Part shown: piece after piece, positions 8,195 to 18,400 of the stretch | Layout: each line of letters begins with the position of its first letter | How positions within the stretch are numbered: position 1 is the stretch's first letter | Assembly (NCBI GenBank): GCA_028289405.1 | Contig: JANQPP010000218.1 | Span: 26,600-90,599 of the forward strand | Length of the DNA stretch: 64,000 bases | Direction: 5' to 3' | DNA from: Pirellulales bacterium | GTDB taxonomy: Bacteria; Planctomycetota; Planctomycetia; Pirellulales; JANQPP01 | Notes under the pieces: generated by a model | Databases searched by the model: none | Told to the model about the DNA's origin: nothing | The model's input: only the letters and a program-made list of their open reading frames with translations | Translations under genes and position numbers: made by a program

Positions 8195-9937
8195 TTAAAA
8201 AAAGCGGTTCCAGAAGGCCCGCAATTCTCCGTTGAAGGCGCGGTCGGAGCCGTTGCCGAGTGGCGTGGCGTAACCGAGGGAGAGCGTTGAGTTCCCGCCG
8301 AACTCCACGGTGCCTCCCAAGACGAGATTCACCACCGAAATCGTTTCCCGCGTATCGCCGATGCGGAAATTTTCGACCCGCACCACGTCCGCGTCATTCA
8401 ACGATTGATTGACGTGCAGTTCCATGGTCGGTGCCACACCCCGCACGCCGTGCCGTCCCGCATAACTCTGGCGGTAAAGCCAATACCCCACGCCCACGTC
8501 CAGGAACAGAAAGTTCGTGTCCTGAATCCGTCCCGAAGGTAGCAGCCCTTCGCCGAAGCGATTCAGGTAGACGGGATCGCCATTGGTGTCGATATCGACC
8601 TGCAAGAAACCTTGCGAGAACCAGCGGTCCCGGTCGGTCAGCAGCCAGCCGAGATAAGGCATCACATGAAAGGATTCCCGGTCGATGGCGACCAGCGGCG
8701 TGCCATCCCCCAGGGATACACTGGTGCCATCCGAAGTGGGAAACGTAATGGAAAACCCGGCCGACATGGCCCAATAACGCCTGCCGTAGAGGAGTGCCTT
8801 GTACGTTAAAAGGATATCCCCAAATTCCGTATGGCCCGTTTCCGGCGTTCCCCCGGCCATGATCGTGCTATTGAGCGTCGAGGCGAAAGGGGTGCGAAGT
8901 TCCAGTGACATCTGCCCGTTGTGAAATGTCTTCTCCACGCCCGGGCTGTAGCGGTTCACAGTCACGCCGCCGGGTGCCAGCGGCACACTGTCAAACAGGC
9001 TGTAGTTGAAAAACACCCGGTCCCGTGGAATAGGGCTGGAGTTCTCCGCGATTTTGGTGCGTCCCACGACTTGGGCGCCCCCCGCCGGAACGACGACTTC
9101 CAAATCGTAGAAATACATGATGGACCAGAAGTCGCCGGTGCTGAACGTCCCCTTGGGATTGTGCGCTTCGCCGCCGCCAAAGGTGAAACCATAGCCCGGT
9201 GAAGTCGGCGCATCGGTGGGCGAATTGGGCGCGGCGATGGCGAACGTATCCGCATCCGGCGAGGGGAGAATCCGGTCCTCGCCAAGTCCCATCGTCACCA
9301 GATCATTCGTATTCCCATTGGCGCCAAAGGAACTAACATTGAACGCGATTTGGGCGCTCGGGTCGCCCGGAGTGCCAGTCAGGATCGTCCCGGGCGCGGA
9401 CAGGGCGATCACGCGGCTCACATTGGACTTGGCGTATCCACCGCCGAAGAAATCGCCGATCATAGCAGGATCGCCGTAGCCGGCAGCCGTCGCGCCGAAG
9501 CTGGCCGCGAGGCTTGAATCGGTGGCAATGGAATCGATGGGCGGTGTGTCCGCCGCGAAATCGTCGGAAGAGCCATCGCCTTCAGTCGCGGTGTCCGGCC
9601 TCGGCAGGGGCGGAGAAAGATCGTCCTCGCCAGGCGTGGCGGAATGCGGCACGCCCTGTCCCCGATGTAGCGGACAATCGCATTGGCTTTGGCAGATGTG
9701 GCATGTCCAGCGCCCGCAGTCGCATGTCTTGTGGGAAACGAGGCATTCCTCGCCTGTGCGATGCGACGCGAGGTGCAACTCCTCCGAAGTTTCCTCCGCG
9801 ATTTCCGCGGATTCTTCCGCGCGGAGCCCTGGAGCGTGGCTTAACCCCAGGATTAGCACGGCAAGGCATGCCGCCAGACCGGCCTCGGCACGGCTTTTTC
9901 GCCGGCTCCCATGGTTGAAGAGATTATCTTTCATCAT
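8195..9937 (-). CDS. Cysteine-rich exported protein with putative outer-membrane beta-barrel (barrel A)
   Basis: A 580-residue protein with a signal peptide (hydrophobic core about 21-34, cut near GLRAEE). A Cys-rich segment follows (CLVSHKTC, CDCGRWTCHICQSQCDC, about 64-91), then an acidic, Ser-rich linker, then AAGYGDPAMIGDFFGGGY. The second half alternates polar and aromatic strands and ends in FWNRFF, the aromatic C-terminus usual for BAM-inserted barrels. It is a paralogue of the protein encoded at 19123-20487: SLAASFGATAAGYG against SLAASSFGAPAAGYG, VFFNYSLF against VFFNYNHF, and NRYSPGVEKTFHNGQ against NRYTFGVEKTFFSGQ. Function unknown; probably an envelope porin-like protein. It diverges from the kinase gene. 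Confidence 0.6.
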   Translation of the reverse strand: MMKDNLFNHGSRRKSRAEAGLAACLAVLILGLSHAPGLRAEESAEIAEETSEELHLASHRTGEECLVSHKTCDCGRWTCHICQSQCDCPLHRGQGVPHSATPGEDDLSPPLPRPDTATEGDGSSDDFAADTPPIDSIATDSSLAASFGATAAGYGDPAMIGDFFGGGYAKSNVSRVIALSAPGTILTGTPGDPSAQIAFNVSSFGANGNTNDLVTMGLGEDRILPSPDADTFAIAAPNSPTDAPTSPGYGFTFGGGEAHNPKGTFSTGDFWSIMYFYDLEVVVPAGGAQVVGRTKIAENSSPIPRDRVFFNYSLFDSVPLAPGGVTVNRYSPGVEKTFHNGQMSLELRTPFASTLNSTIMAGGTPETGHTEFGDILLTYKALLYGRRYWAMSAGFSITFPTSDGTSVSLGDGTPLVAIDRESFHVMPYLGWLLTDRDRWFSQGFLQVDIDTNGDPVYLNRFGEGLLPSGRIQDTNFLFLDVGVGYWLYRQSYAGRHGVRGVAPTMELHVNQSLNDADVVRVENFRIGDTRETISVVNLVLGGTVEFGGNSTLSLGYATPLGNGSDRAFNGELRAFWNRFF

Positions 9938-10218
9938 ATCTTGGCCCCCCGTCCATCCTTATCGGAGCGGCACGAGTCAAGAATTCGGCAAAATCAGCAA
10001 ATTTTACATAACCCGAACAAAGTATCATCTCCCAAGTGGCCATGCAGAGCATGCCATGGATTGTGAAGTAACGAAGTTTCAGGCAGAAGGACGCTATTCG
10101 TGGGACGAGCAAGATTGAATAATGTCTTTCACGCCCAGCGTGGCACCGCAAAGTGATGACTTTTGTTTCGTTCGCCTAAGTGGGCGTGTCATTCCACCTC
10201 TCCCAAGAGATAATCACC

Positions 10219-12792
10219 ATGCTGCAAAAAGGTGACGAGCCGGTTCCCGGGTATCGTTTGGAAGAGTTCTTGGGGCGTGGCCAGTTCGGCGAAGTCTGGC
10301 GGGCCACGTCGCCGGGCCGGGCTTCCGTGGCACTCAAGTTCCTGAATTTGAGCGAGAAGCAAGGCTGGAAAGAGTTCCGCGCGATCCAGAGTGTGAAGTC
10401 GATCCGGCATCCGCACTTGGCGCCGATCACCGCGCTGTGGCTCTTGGACCAAGATGGCCACGTCTTGAACGATGACGTCGTGGAGAGCATTGGTACCGAT
10501 GCCCCAACCGCGCGGCATACGCTCGTGCCCGACGCCACGGATTCCCTGGATGCCGCGCCGCAACGGCTCGTGGTCGCCACGCTGCTGTGTGATAAGAATC
10601 TGCTCAACCGGCTAGAGGAATGCCAACGGGACGGACAGGAGGGCATCCCCCAGGAAGAACTGCTGCGGTTCATGGAGGAGGCCGCCAAGGGGATCGACTT
10701 TCTCAACTCGCCACAGCATCAGGTCGGCTCCGAAAAAAAGTCGGTCCAACACTGCGACATCAAGCCTGAAAACATCATGCTCACGGGTGATTCCGTGATG
10801 ATCTGCGATTTTGGCGTGGCCCGTGTGATGGCGGACGCCCAAACCGTGGCCACGGGGACGAGCATGGCCGGCTCCCCGGCCTACATGGCGCCCGAGTGCA
10901 TCGCCCGCCGGCCCAGTGCCGCATCCGATCAATATTCCCTGGCCGTGAGCTATGTGGAATTGCGGACGGGCAAGCTCCCCTTCGCTTCGGAATCGTATTT
11001 CGAAGTGATCGACGCCCACCGCACGGGAAACCTCGAATTGTCGATGCTGACGCCCGGTGAGCAGGAAGTGATCCGCAAGGCCACTTCGCTGGAGCCGGAG
11101 AAGCGGTATCCCTCCACCGTGGCCATGGTCCGCGCGCTGCGGCGGGCCATCGAACTGGCTGAAGGAGGAGGCGACACGGCCGCGATCGGCGGGGGAAAAA
11201 CGGCTTTGGTGGCGGCCTGCGGTGTCGCGGCGGTGCTGCTGTTGGGATGGCTCCTGAGGGAAACGATTTGGGCTCCCACGCCCCCGCCGCCGGAACGCCT
11301 GGTGCGGATTCACGTGGAGCCACTCGGTGCCTCGGTCATGGTGGACGGGGAAACGATGGCCCTCGACAACAACGGCTGGGCGGAGTTGCAACGTCCGGAA
11401 GACGCAACCTTGTCGATCGTGGCCAGCCATCCCCCGGAATTCGTGGAACAGCGGCGGGAAGTCGCTGTCGCGGAGGTCACCGAGCGCGGCCTGCGGTTCA
11501 CACTGGAGCGCGGCGAGGATTACACGCCCCAAGCCTTTGCCAACAGGGCCTATGCCAGGATCGAGCAGGAATCCTTCGATGATGCCGTGTTAGCCGAAGC
11601 GGTCCACGATTTCGTACGGGCCATCGAACTTGAGGAAACGACTTACGCCGTGAAGCCGTTTCCCGAATACCTGGCCCAAGCCGGTGAGGGAAGAAGAGGC
11701 CTCGTCATCAACTGCTTGGCCGTCTCTGGGGATAGCCGCTACTTAGCTGCGCGTACTGGGGACGATTTTCGGAAAATCGTGGTCTGGGATCTGCTCCAAC
11801 CAAAGGAACGCCCTCGGGAACTACATGCACACAATAGCGCGGCGATCAATTTGGCGTTTGTCGGTGATTTCGTCGCCAGTGCGGATGTGACCGAAGCCGT
11901 TCTGTTAAGTGGTGTGGATGACGCGAACCGTTCCTCGTCGGCCATTACCCCGGAAACGTTACGGGCCTTCGAAATGCTGGGCAGTCCGGACGGGCGATGG
12001 TTGCTGGCGGGCGATATCAAGGGCCAGCTTTGGCGCTGGGATATGACCGACCTAGCGGCCAATTCGGAACTCCTTTTGGGGCAGCATACCGAAATGATCG
12101 AAGCGATCGCCTTTTCAACGGATAGCCGTTGGGCCTACACGGGAAGTCCCGACGGCGTCGTGAAACGCTGGAATCTCACGGACACGTCCGAGATGGAAAC
12201 GAAGTTCGCGGATTTGGACGATGGAGACGTGGTCTGTGTCGTCGTGTCGCCCAATGGAAAAAACGTGGCCATCGCCGAGGAAGGGAAAGGTGCTGAAGCA
12301 CGTCATCGCGTGGTGGTCGTGAATGCCGCGTCCCCTGGCACACTCCGCGAATTGAGGCCCCTGCTTCAAGACCGTATCGAATCCCTGCGGTATGATGGGG
12401 AGTCCAGGTGGTTGGCCGGTGGAACCGCCGAGGGGGATATCTACGCCTGGAAAAATGGTGGCGCTACTCCCCGGATCCTTACCGAGGTCCATCAAGGCCC
12501 CGTGCGGACAGTGGCCTTCGCCCCGTTTCCCGGCTGGCTGGTCTCCGGCGGGGACGACGGCAAAATCGCGCTCTGGAATCTCGATGAGGAAAGTGACTCA
12601 CCGCTCGTCCTCGACCCGCAAGCCGGACCTGTGATGAACGTCGCCTGCACCGAACGGTGGATCATCGCGGGCACCAAGCGCGGAGGCGTGATCCTCTGGA
12701 AACTCCGCCGCTGCATGCTCATCAAGCGGTCCTGCGACGAAAAGAATCTTACGCCCCGCGACGCCTCCACCGGCGGACAAATCCAGACTTAA
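10219..12792 (+). CDS. Ser/Thr protein kinase with PEGA-like and WD40 repeats
   Basis: This 857-residue membrane kinase has a glycine loop LGRGQFGEV (18-26), Lys40 in VALKFL, a catalytic loop HCDIKPEN (178-185), DFG (197-199) and APE (224-226). The Arg of HRD is Cys, making it a non-RD kinase that may not need activation-loop phosphorylation. A membrane span near 320-345 (VAACGVAAVLLLGWLL) is followed by a PEGA-like stretch RIHVEPLGASVMVDGE and then WD40 repeats (FSTDSRWAYTGSPDGVVKRWN; FPGWLVSGGDDGKIALWN). The kinase is therefore cytosolic and the propeller is extracytoplasmic or periplasmic. It may sense envelope ligands. The start chosen avoids a weaker GTG at 10180. It is convergent with the VWA gene. 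Confidence 0.85.
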   Translation: MLQKGDEPVPGYRLEEFLGRGQFGEVWRATSPGRASVALKFLNLSEKQGWKEFRAIQSVKSIRHPHLAPITALWLLDQDGHVLNDDVVESIGTDAPTARHTLVPDATDSLDAAPQRLVVATLLCDKNLLNRLEECQRDGQEGIPQEELLRFMEEAAKGIDFLNSPQHQVGSEKKSVQHCDIKPENIMLTGDSVMICDFGVARVMADAQTVATGTSMAGSPAYMAPECIARRPSAASDQYSLAVSYVELRTGKLPFASESYFEVIDAHRTGNLELSMLTPGEQEVIRKATSLEPEKRYPSTVAMVRALRRAIELAEGGGDTAAIGGGKTALVAACGVAAVLLLGWLLRETIWAPTPPPPERLVRIHVEPLGASVMVDGETMALDNNGWAELQRPEDATLSIVASHPPEFVEQRREVAVAEVTERGLRFTLERGEDYTPQAFANRAYARIEQESFDDAVLAEAVHDFVRAIELEETTYAVKPFPEYLAQAGEGRRGLVINCLAVSGDSRYLAARTGDDFRKIVVWDLLQPKERPRELHAHNSAAINLAFVGDFVASADVTEAVLLSGVDDANRSSSAITPETLRAFEMLGSPDGRWLLAGDIKGQLWRWDMTDLAANSELLLGQHTEMIEAIAFSTDSRWAYTGSPDGVVKRWNLTDTSEMETKFADLDDGDVVCVVVSPNGKNVAIAEEGKGAEARHRVVVVNAASPGTLRELRPLLQDRIESLRYDGESRWLAGGTAEGDIYAWKNGGATPRILTEVHQGPVRTVAFAPFPGWLVSGGDDGKIALWNLDEESDSPLVLDPQAGPVMNVACTERWIIAGTKRGGVILWKLRRCMLIKRSCDEKNLTPRDASTGGQIQT

Positions 12793-12848
12793 TGCGGATT
12801 GCATTAGAGCCTGGGAACGCAACATCTTGGAATCCACGAAATGGGACG

Positions 12849-12905
12849 TCCAGCGGCCGTGAAACGCCGATGGACGAGACATAACGGAATGACTTGTCCG
12901 TTGGC
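12849..12905 (+). repeat. Dispersed intergenic repeat, copy 1 (hairpin plus TTGTCCGTTG box)
   Basis: An imperfect hairpin (GTCCAGCGGC, loop, CGCCGATGGAC) is followed after 19 nt by TTGTCCGTTG at 12894-12903. The same layout recurs at 58688-58741 (perfect 10-bp hairpin, 18-nt spacer) and, inverted and decayed, at 55017-55065. It sits in the 115-bp gap between the convergent kinase and VWA genes. Whether it terminates transcription or is a mobile REP-like unit is unknown. Confidence 0.6.
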
Positions 12906-12907
12906 TT

Positions 12908-15013
12908 TTAACCTTCGCTGACGGGACCGGCTTGGGTTTGGCCCAGGCGCGGGAAGTGCTCGAATTGGCTGCGGCCTTCCTCGTCATCCCAGCGGAGATT
13001 CTTGCGAATGAACTTGGCTTCATCGCTGTCCGGCCAATGGGCCAGAATCTTCACCAGGTATTGCCGGGCCTTCACCGGGTCCACCAGATCGGGCGCGGCG
13101 ACGGCGAGCCCCCAGTCCCCGGCGTGGATGCCGGCCAGCATCCAGTTCGCGCGTAGCGCCGTGTGCAGCGGCGTTTCCGGGTCAATGCCGGCCAGTTCCT
13201 GGTAGGCGGCAATCGCGGCCGGATACTCATGGGAAATCAGCAGCGCGTAATCGGCTTCGATCTCCCGCCGCACATAGGCGAAGTCGTCCGATTGCGAACG
13301 GAAGGCGTATGCCTTGCGCAGCGCGCTTTCGAAATTGCCGTGGCTCTTTTCCGCCTCGGGCCCCTGCCCTTGCGTTTCCAACGCTTGAAATTGATTGTAG
13401 TAGGCGTTGGCCAGCAGCAATTGCGCCAGTGGGTTGGCCGGATCGTCCGCCACGGCCTGCTCCAGGGAAGTGGTCGCGGCGGCCAGCAGGTCGAGCCCTT
13501 CCCGCGCGGCCACCGGAAATTCGAGCGCCCGTTCCAGGTTTTCAAAACCGATCAGCAGTTCGGACCGGGCCTCGGGATTCGCGGCAATGGCGCTGACCAG
13601 CGCCGTTTGTGGCCGCGTTTTGCCCCGCAAACTGGCGAACGTGGCGGTGAGCCGGCGGTCCCGATTGGTGGAGACCGCTTTGTTGACGAGGTTCCGCATT
13701 AGCCGGCCGGTCATCAGGTTGATTTCCAATTCCTGTTCCCGACGCGAATCCTCGACCAGTAGCCGGCCATCGGTGCCCGAGTAGATCGCTGATTGCACCT
13801 GCACCGTCCCCTGCCGCCGGGCAATGGCGCCCCACACGATGTAATCCACGTCGAGCGCCTGGGCCAGCACTTGCAGCATTTCGGGGCCACGCACGCCGCG
13901 TGCCCGCAAGATCTCGTAGCGCCGCTCAATGGCCACAGGGCTTTTTAGTTCCGTGCCGGGGATTTGCCGCAGGCGGTGCCGCAGTTCCGTGGCGATTTGC
14001 ACCGCTTCCCGGGACGGATCAAAATCGAGTTCTTCCAATGGCATGTGTGGCAGCACCGCGATCCGCGCCGGGCCCGCTTGTCCTTCGATGTCGAGTGCCG
14101 GCGGCTTTTGCTGACGGGCTGCTTCCACGTCTTGCCGCGTGATGCCGCTGATTTGTTGGTACTCGGCGGGAGCCGGTTTGGCCGCCTCTTCCAGGGCTTG
14201 GCGGATATCGGGGAAGGAGAGATCGAGCATCAGTCCGCCCGTCTCCGTGGAAACCCGGCTCATGAATTCCTGCGCGTCGCGGAGCACTTGCTCATAAACG
14301 GCCTGGTCCTTGGGCCGCGTGGGACAGAGCACGCAATTGACGCGGATGTCCAGGCGATTAGCGGTGGCGATTAGTTGCTCCGTGGCGACACGGCGGCGGG
14401 CCTGGTTATCCGCCTCCTCAAACCGCTCCGCGAAAGGGGGCGCGTCACCAAACACGAGCAGCCAGCGGGTCGTGTCCGAGGCATCGCTCCAATTCAATTC
14501 GGTCAGGGCCTTATGAATCCCCAAATCGACGAGCTCGGGGAAATAGGGCGCGCCCGTCCCGGTTTGCAGTTCAACGAAGGCTTTTTCCAATAACGAGGTA
14601 TCCCGCGTGAAGCCGCCGCCAGCCACGCGCAGGGGAAGTTCGACTTCCTCTCCCGCGCCCACGTCACGATACACGACGAGTTGAAAGGAGACTTCGCTCC
14701 CTTTGTACCGCACGAGATCGGCGACCATCTGCGACAGTGAGCGGCGGATGCCGTCCAGTTCCGCCTCCATGCTTTCGGTGCCATCCACCACCAGGGCGAC
14801 TTCCAGCTTGGGCCGGCTCTCCTCCAGCAGATCGAGAAAGCTCCGCTGCAGCAGGCCCATGGTTTTCACGTCGGGCGCCCGGCGGGGGCTGAACACGGAA
14901 ACGAGGGCCGCCTCCGTGGAAGCGGGCGCTGGATCTTGCGCCGCCGCGTGTTGCGCTCCCAGCCCCGCCGCGAGCAGGCTCGACCACACTCCAGCTTGGA
15001 GAATTCTTGACAT
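12908..15013 (-). CDS. Exported von Willebrand A domain protein with C-terminal TPR-like helices
   Basis: A 701-residue protein. A signal peptide (residues 1-25, ending QHAAAQD) leads into a VWA domain from about residue 70: LEVALVVDGTESM carries the MIDAS motif DGTES, with LRVAGGGFTRDTSLLEKA and WLLVFGDAPPF further on. The middle (about 330-450) has a sheet-rich block with VDYIVWGAIARRQGTVQVQS, similar to TolB/CsgG-type N-terminal folds. The last 220 residues look like TPR-type helical repeats (LLLANAYYNQFQALE). VWA domains bind partners through a metal ion. It diverges from the caspase gene and is convergent with the kinase gene, which suggests a shared envelope function. Confidence 0.7.
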   Translation of the reverse strand: MSRILQAGVWSSLLAAGLGAQHAAAQDPAPASTEAALVSVFSPRRAPDVKTMGLLQRSFLDLLEESRPKLEVALVVDGTESMEAELDGIRRSLSQMVADLVRYKGSEVSFQLVVYRDVGAGEEVELPLRVAGGGFTRDTSLLEKAFVELQTGTGAPYFPELVDLGIHKALTELNWSDASDTTRWLLVFGDAPPFAERFEEADNQARRRVATEQLIATANRLDIRVNCVLCPTRPKDQAVYEQVLRDAQEFMSRVSTETGGLMLDLSFPDIRQALEEAAKPAPAEYQQISGITRQDVEAARQQKPPALDIEGQAGPARIAVLPHMPLEELDFDPSREAVQIATELRHRLRQIPGTELKSPVAIERRYEILRARGVRGPEMLQVLAQALDVDYIVWGAIARRQGTVQVQSAIYSGTDGRLLVEDSRREQELEINLMTGRLMRNLVNKAVSTNRDRRLTATFASLRGKTRPQTALVSAIAANPEARSELLIGFENLERALEFPVAAREGLDLLAAATTSLEQAVADDPANPLAQLLLANAYYNQFQALETQGQGPEAEKSHGNFESALRKAYAFRSQSDDFAYVRREIEADYALLISHEYPAAIAAYQELAGIDPETPLHTALRANWMLAGIHAGDWGLAVAAPDLVDPVKARQYLVKILAHWPDSDEAKFIRKNLRWDDEEGRSQFEHFPRLGQTQAGPVSEG

Positions 15014-15426
15014 CGCCAGTTACCTCTTTATGTCAGTTACCGCTTTATGAATGTGCCCTGAGGATCGCTGTCGGTACGGGTCAGGCTGCACGCCGTCTTT
15101 TCTTGTTTTCGTGCAAACGGTCCGCGCGTTGCTTGATTTCTTGGACCGCTTATTTTGCCGGACTCCGCAACTTTTCCTCTCAACCTACGACAATGAACTT
15201 GGGCGGCGCGAGCCCTGTACTAACTGCGGCTCTGTACTAAGTTTTCAGGGGCTCCCGTCACCATCATCGAGAAATAGCCGGGCGTGGAGGAATTCCGCGT
15301 AGTGATTCACCGCCTCCGGCTACAATGAGCAAGCACACGAATTACACACATCACTTTAACGGGTGAGGGCCGCGAGGGCACAACTGCTTACCGCGTTTAC
15401 GAAACTCACCAAGGTGAAAAAAGTTT
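15014..15426. other. Divergent promoter region between VWA and caspase genes
   Basis: These 413 bp separate two divergent genes and must hold both promoters. No conserved open frame or clear repeat was seen. TACAAT is present upstream of the caspase gene around 15320, but without a well-placed -35 box. The caspase ATG has AAGGTG about 10 nt upstream. Confidence 0.35.
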
Positions 15427-18400
15427 ATGTCGTCGCCGCGAGACCGCAAGTTGGCCGTCTTTCTGGTTTGGTTCACTCTCTGCGCCGCAAGGCATCTGCA
15501 GGGCGCGGAACTTCCCAGCGAGTCCACGTTGCCCGGTGTTCCCGAGATCACGCGGAACTTTCCGGCAGAATCGCTGTTGCCGGCCAGTTACGTCGCTTTG
15601 CAGGAGGAGATACCGCCGCCACCGCCGGAACTTCCCGACGAATCCTCACTACCGCGAACTCCTGAAACACCGCAAAGTGAGCCCCAGGATCGCGAGCAGG
15701 ACTCTTCCTCGACCGATTCGCCTGCCGAGAATTTTCCTCCACCGGCGGAACGTGAAGCGGAAGACGATTTGTTGCAACTGGGCCGCAGCCCCGATGCCCG
15801 GCCTTGGTTGCGGCTCAATTTGCGGGGGCACGTAGGACCGGTCCGCGCGCTCGTCTTCTCGCAAGATTCCCAACGGCTGTTCACCGCAGGAGAAGATAAG
15901 GCGGTCCTCGTGTGGTCCCGCGTTCCGGGGGCCAACGCTTCGGACGCTTGGAGCTTCGAACGGGCCTTCCGCTGGCAAATTCAACGCGGCCTACGGGGGA
16001 GGATTTACGCACTGGCCGTCAGCGGTGATTTACTGGCCGTCGCCGGACATGGCGCGATGGGGGGCAACGGTGAAATCGTGCTGATCAATCATCGCACGGG
16101 CAACCTGGTCAGCGCGCTCACCGAAGAGGAAACGGGACACCGGCAGGTGATCCTGTCGCTCGCCTTTTCCCCTGATCCCGCGCAGCCGGGACTCGTGTCG
16201 CAAGACCGGGATGGCCGCGTGCTCTGCTGGCGGCCCGATGCGGAGACGGGCGTTTGGCGGGGCCGGCAAATCGTGCCTCCGGACGCGGAGCGTTTCCCTA
16301 ACGATGTGGCCTTGCTGACTCGCTTTCGCGGCACGGCTCCCATCGCCATGCGGGGTGCCCGTCACGCGATCGTGCCGGTCTTCGTGGGGCGCGTGGGGAA
16401 CGTGCCGACCTGGCGTCTGTACGCGGTGGATGTCGAAACGGGCCGCTTGGAGGAACTGCCCGGAGGCCGTCAGGCCACGCACCAGGCCATGGTCTCGGCG
16501 CTGTCGATCACCGCGGATGGATCCCGACTGGCTTCCGCCGATTTCGCGGGCAACCTTTTTTGGTGGGATTTACAGCGTGCGTCCGTGAAGGTCGCCCCCG
16601 CCAACACGAACAACGGCCAGCCGTACGTCTCGTTGGCTTTCGATGGACTAGGAAACCGCTTGATCGCCGGAACGGGCCAAACGCCCAGTGAAGGCGCGGT
16701 GGCCGAGATTTGGGATACCTCGCAAATTGGCAGCCCGAGGAAGTTGGGGCGATCACTTTCGGCACCGTCGCATGTCTACGCCTGTGCGGCGAGCCCGGAC
16801 GGTTCCGCGTTCGCGCATGCCCATGGACCGGATGTCGTCACGCGGTACGACACCAGCGGAGCGGGGCGTCGGTTGCGAGCACCCGTTTTGCGGCCTCGGC
16901 GAGTCGCTTTTGCCGCCGAACGCCCCTTCTACCGCGTGGCGTTTGGCGTCGAAGAAGGCGAGTTGTCTCATGCGTTCGATGCCGAAGCAGTCCAGTTGAG
17001 CCGCGAGGCTTCCCTGTCCGAAAAGGATTGGCTTCCCGCGTCTTGGCTGCGAAGCGGCTGGGAAATCCGTCCGGTGAAAACGCCGACGGTGACGACGTTC
17101 TGGCTATTCGAGGATGGACGCCAACGTGCCCGCATCCCGTTCGACCCGACGCGGCAAGGCAATCCCAGCAGCGAGTGCTGGATCTCCGACACCGAGGGCC
17201 GGCCCTTCGCCGTGGCGGTGGGCACCACGGGTGATGGAAATATCTACGTCTTGCGACTGGCCGCCGAGGGGGATGCGCCGGTGATCCGCGTGCTGCGGGG
17301 CCACACGGGCGAGGTCCTGTCTCTGGCCGTGTCGCGGGATTTGCGTTATCTGGTTTCCTCCTCGACCGATTCCACGCTCCGCTTTTGGGCGCTGCGTCAC
17401 TTGGCCCAAGATGGCGAGCTAATCAACCGCTGGGGGGCCGACTTCGAAATCGTTGAGGAGGAACTGGTCGTGCGCTCGCCCCGCCCAGACGGTCCCTTGT
17501 ATTTTCGTGGCATGCGGGAAGGGGACGTGATCCAAAAACTCCGCTGGGCGACCGGTCTGATGGCCAATGGACGCGTCGGTTTTGAAGAGACCGAGGATCC
17601 GGAAGCAATGCTGCGGGCACTGCGTGAGCGGCCTTTCAGCGGCATGATCCTGTTCGAATACACTCGGGGCCGTGCTCCCGCTCGGCGATTCCAGATGTAT
17701 CCGGCTTGGCAGCCACTGGCCTCGCTGGTGGTTTCGGAGGAACGGGAGTGGGCGTTTTGGACTCCCTCCGGCTATTACGATGCTTCCTTCGAAGGGCACA
17801 AATTGTTCGGCTGGCAAGTGAACCGGGGCCTGGAACGGCTGCCCGACTTCTTCCTCGCGGCACAACTCCGCAACGCACTCGAACGGCCCGACGTCATGTC
17901 GCGGCTGCTCGACAGCGGCAGCGTGGATGGCGCGTTTCAAAGTGCGTTCTTGGAAGTCCCCCCCAATGCGTTACGGGCCGTGGAGGATGCCTATCATCTC
18001 AAGCCAGAGGTCGAGATTCTCCGGCCCCGGGCGGGCGAGTTGGTCGCCGGCTCAAGCACGGAGATCGAAGCCGCGATAACCGTCGGCAGTTTGCAGCAGC
18101 TCGCGCCTCCCAAGGCGTACGCCAACGGCGTGGTGGCCCTGGACCGGGCGCTCGTCCGCGTGGAACGCACGGAGGAGGGGCAGCGATATATTTACCGTTG
18201 GCGAGCCGCACTCCCCAGCGAGCAGCGGATCCGGCTGCAAGTCTTCGCCGCCACGGAGGACGAGATTGCCGATAGCGCCAGCGTGGAAATCCGGCGGGAA
18301 AGCTCGGCCCCACTACGCCGGCCAAAATTGTTCATCGCCACCGCCGGGGTGAATCAATACGTCGATGCGCAACTGCCGCGTTTGGACTTTCCCGTCTCCA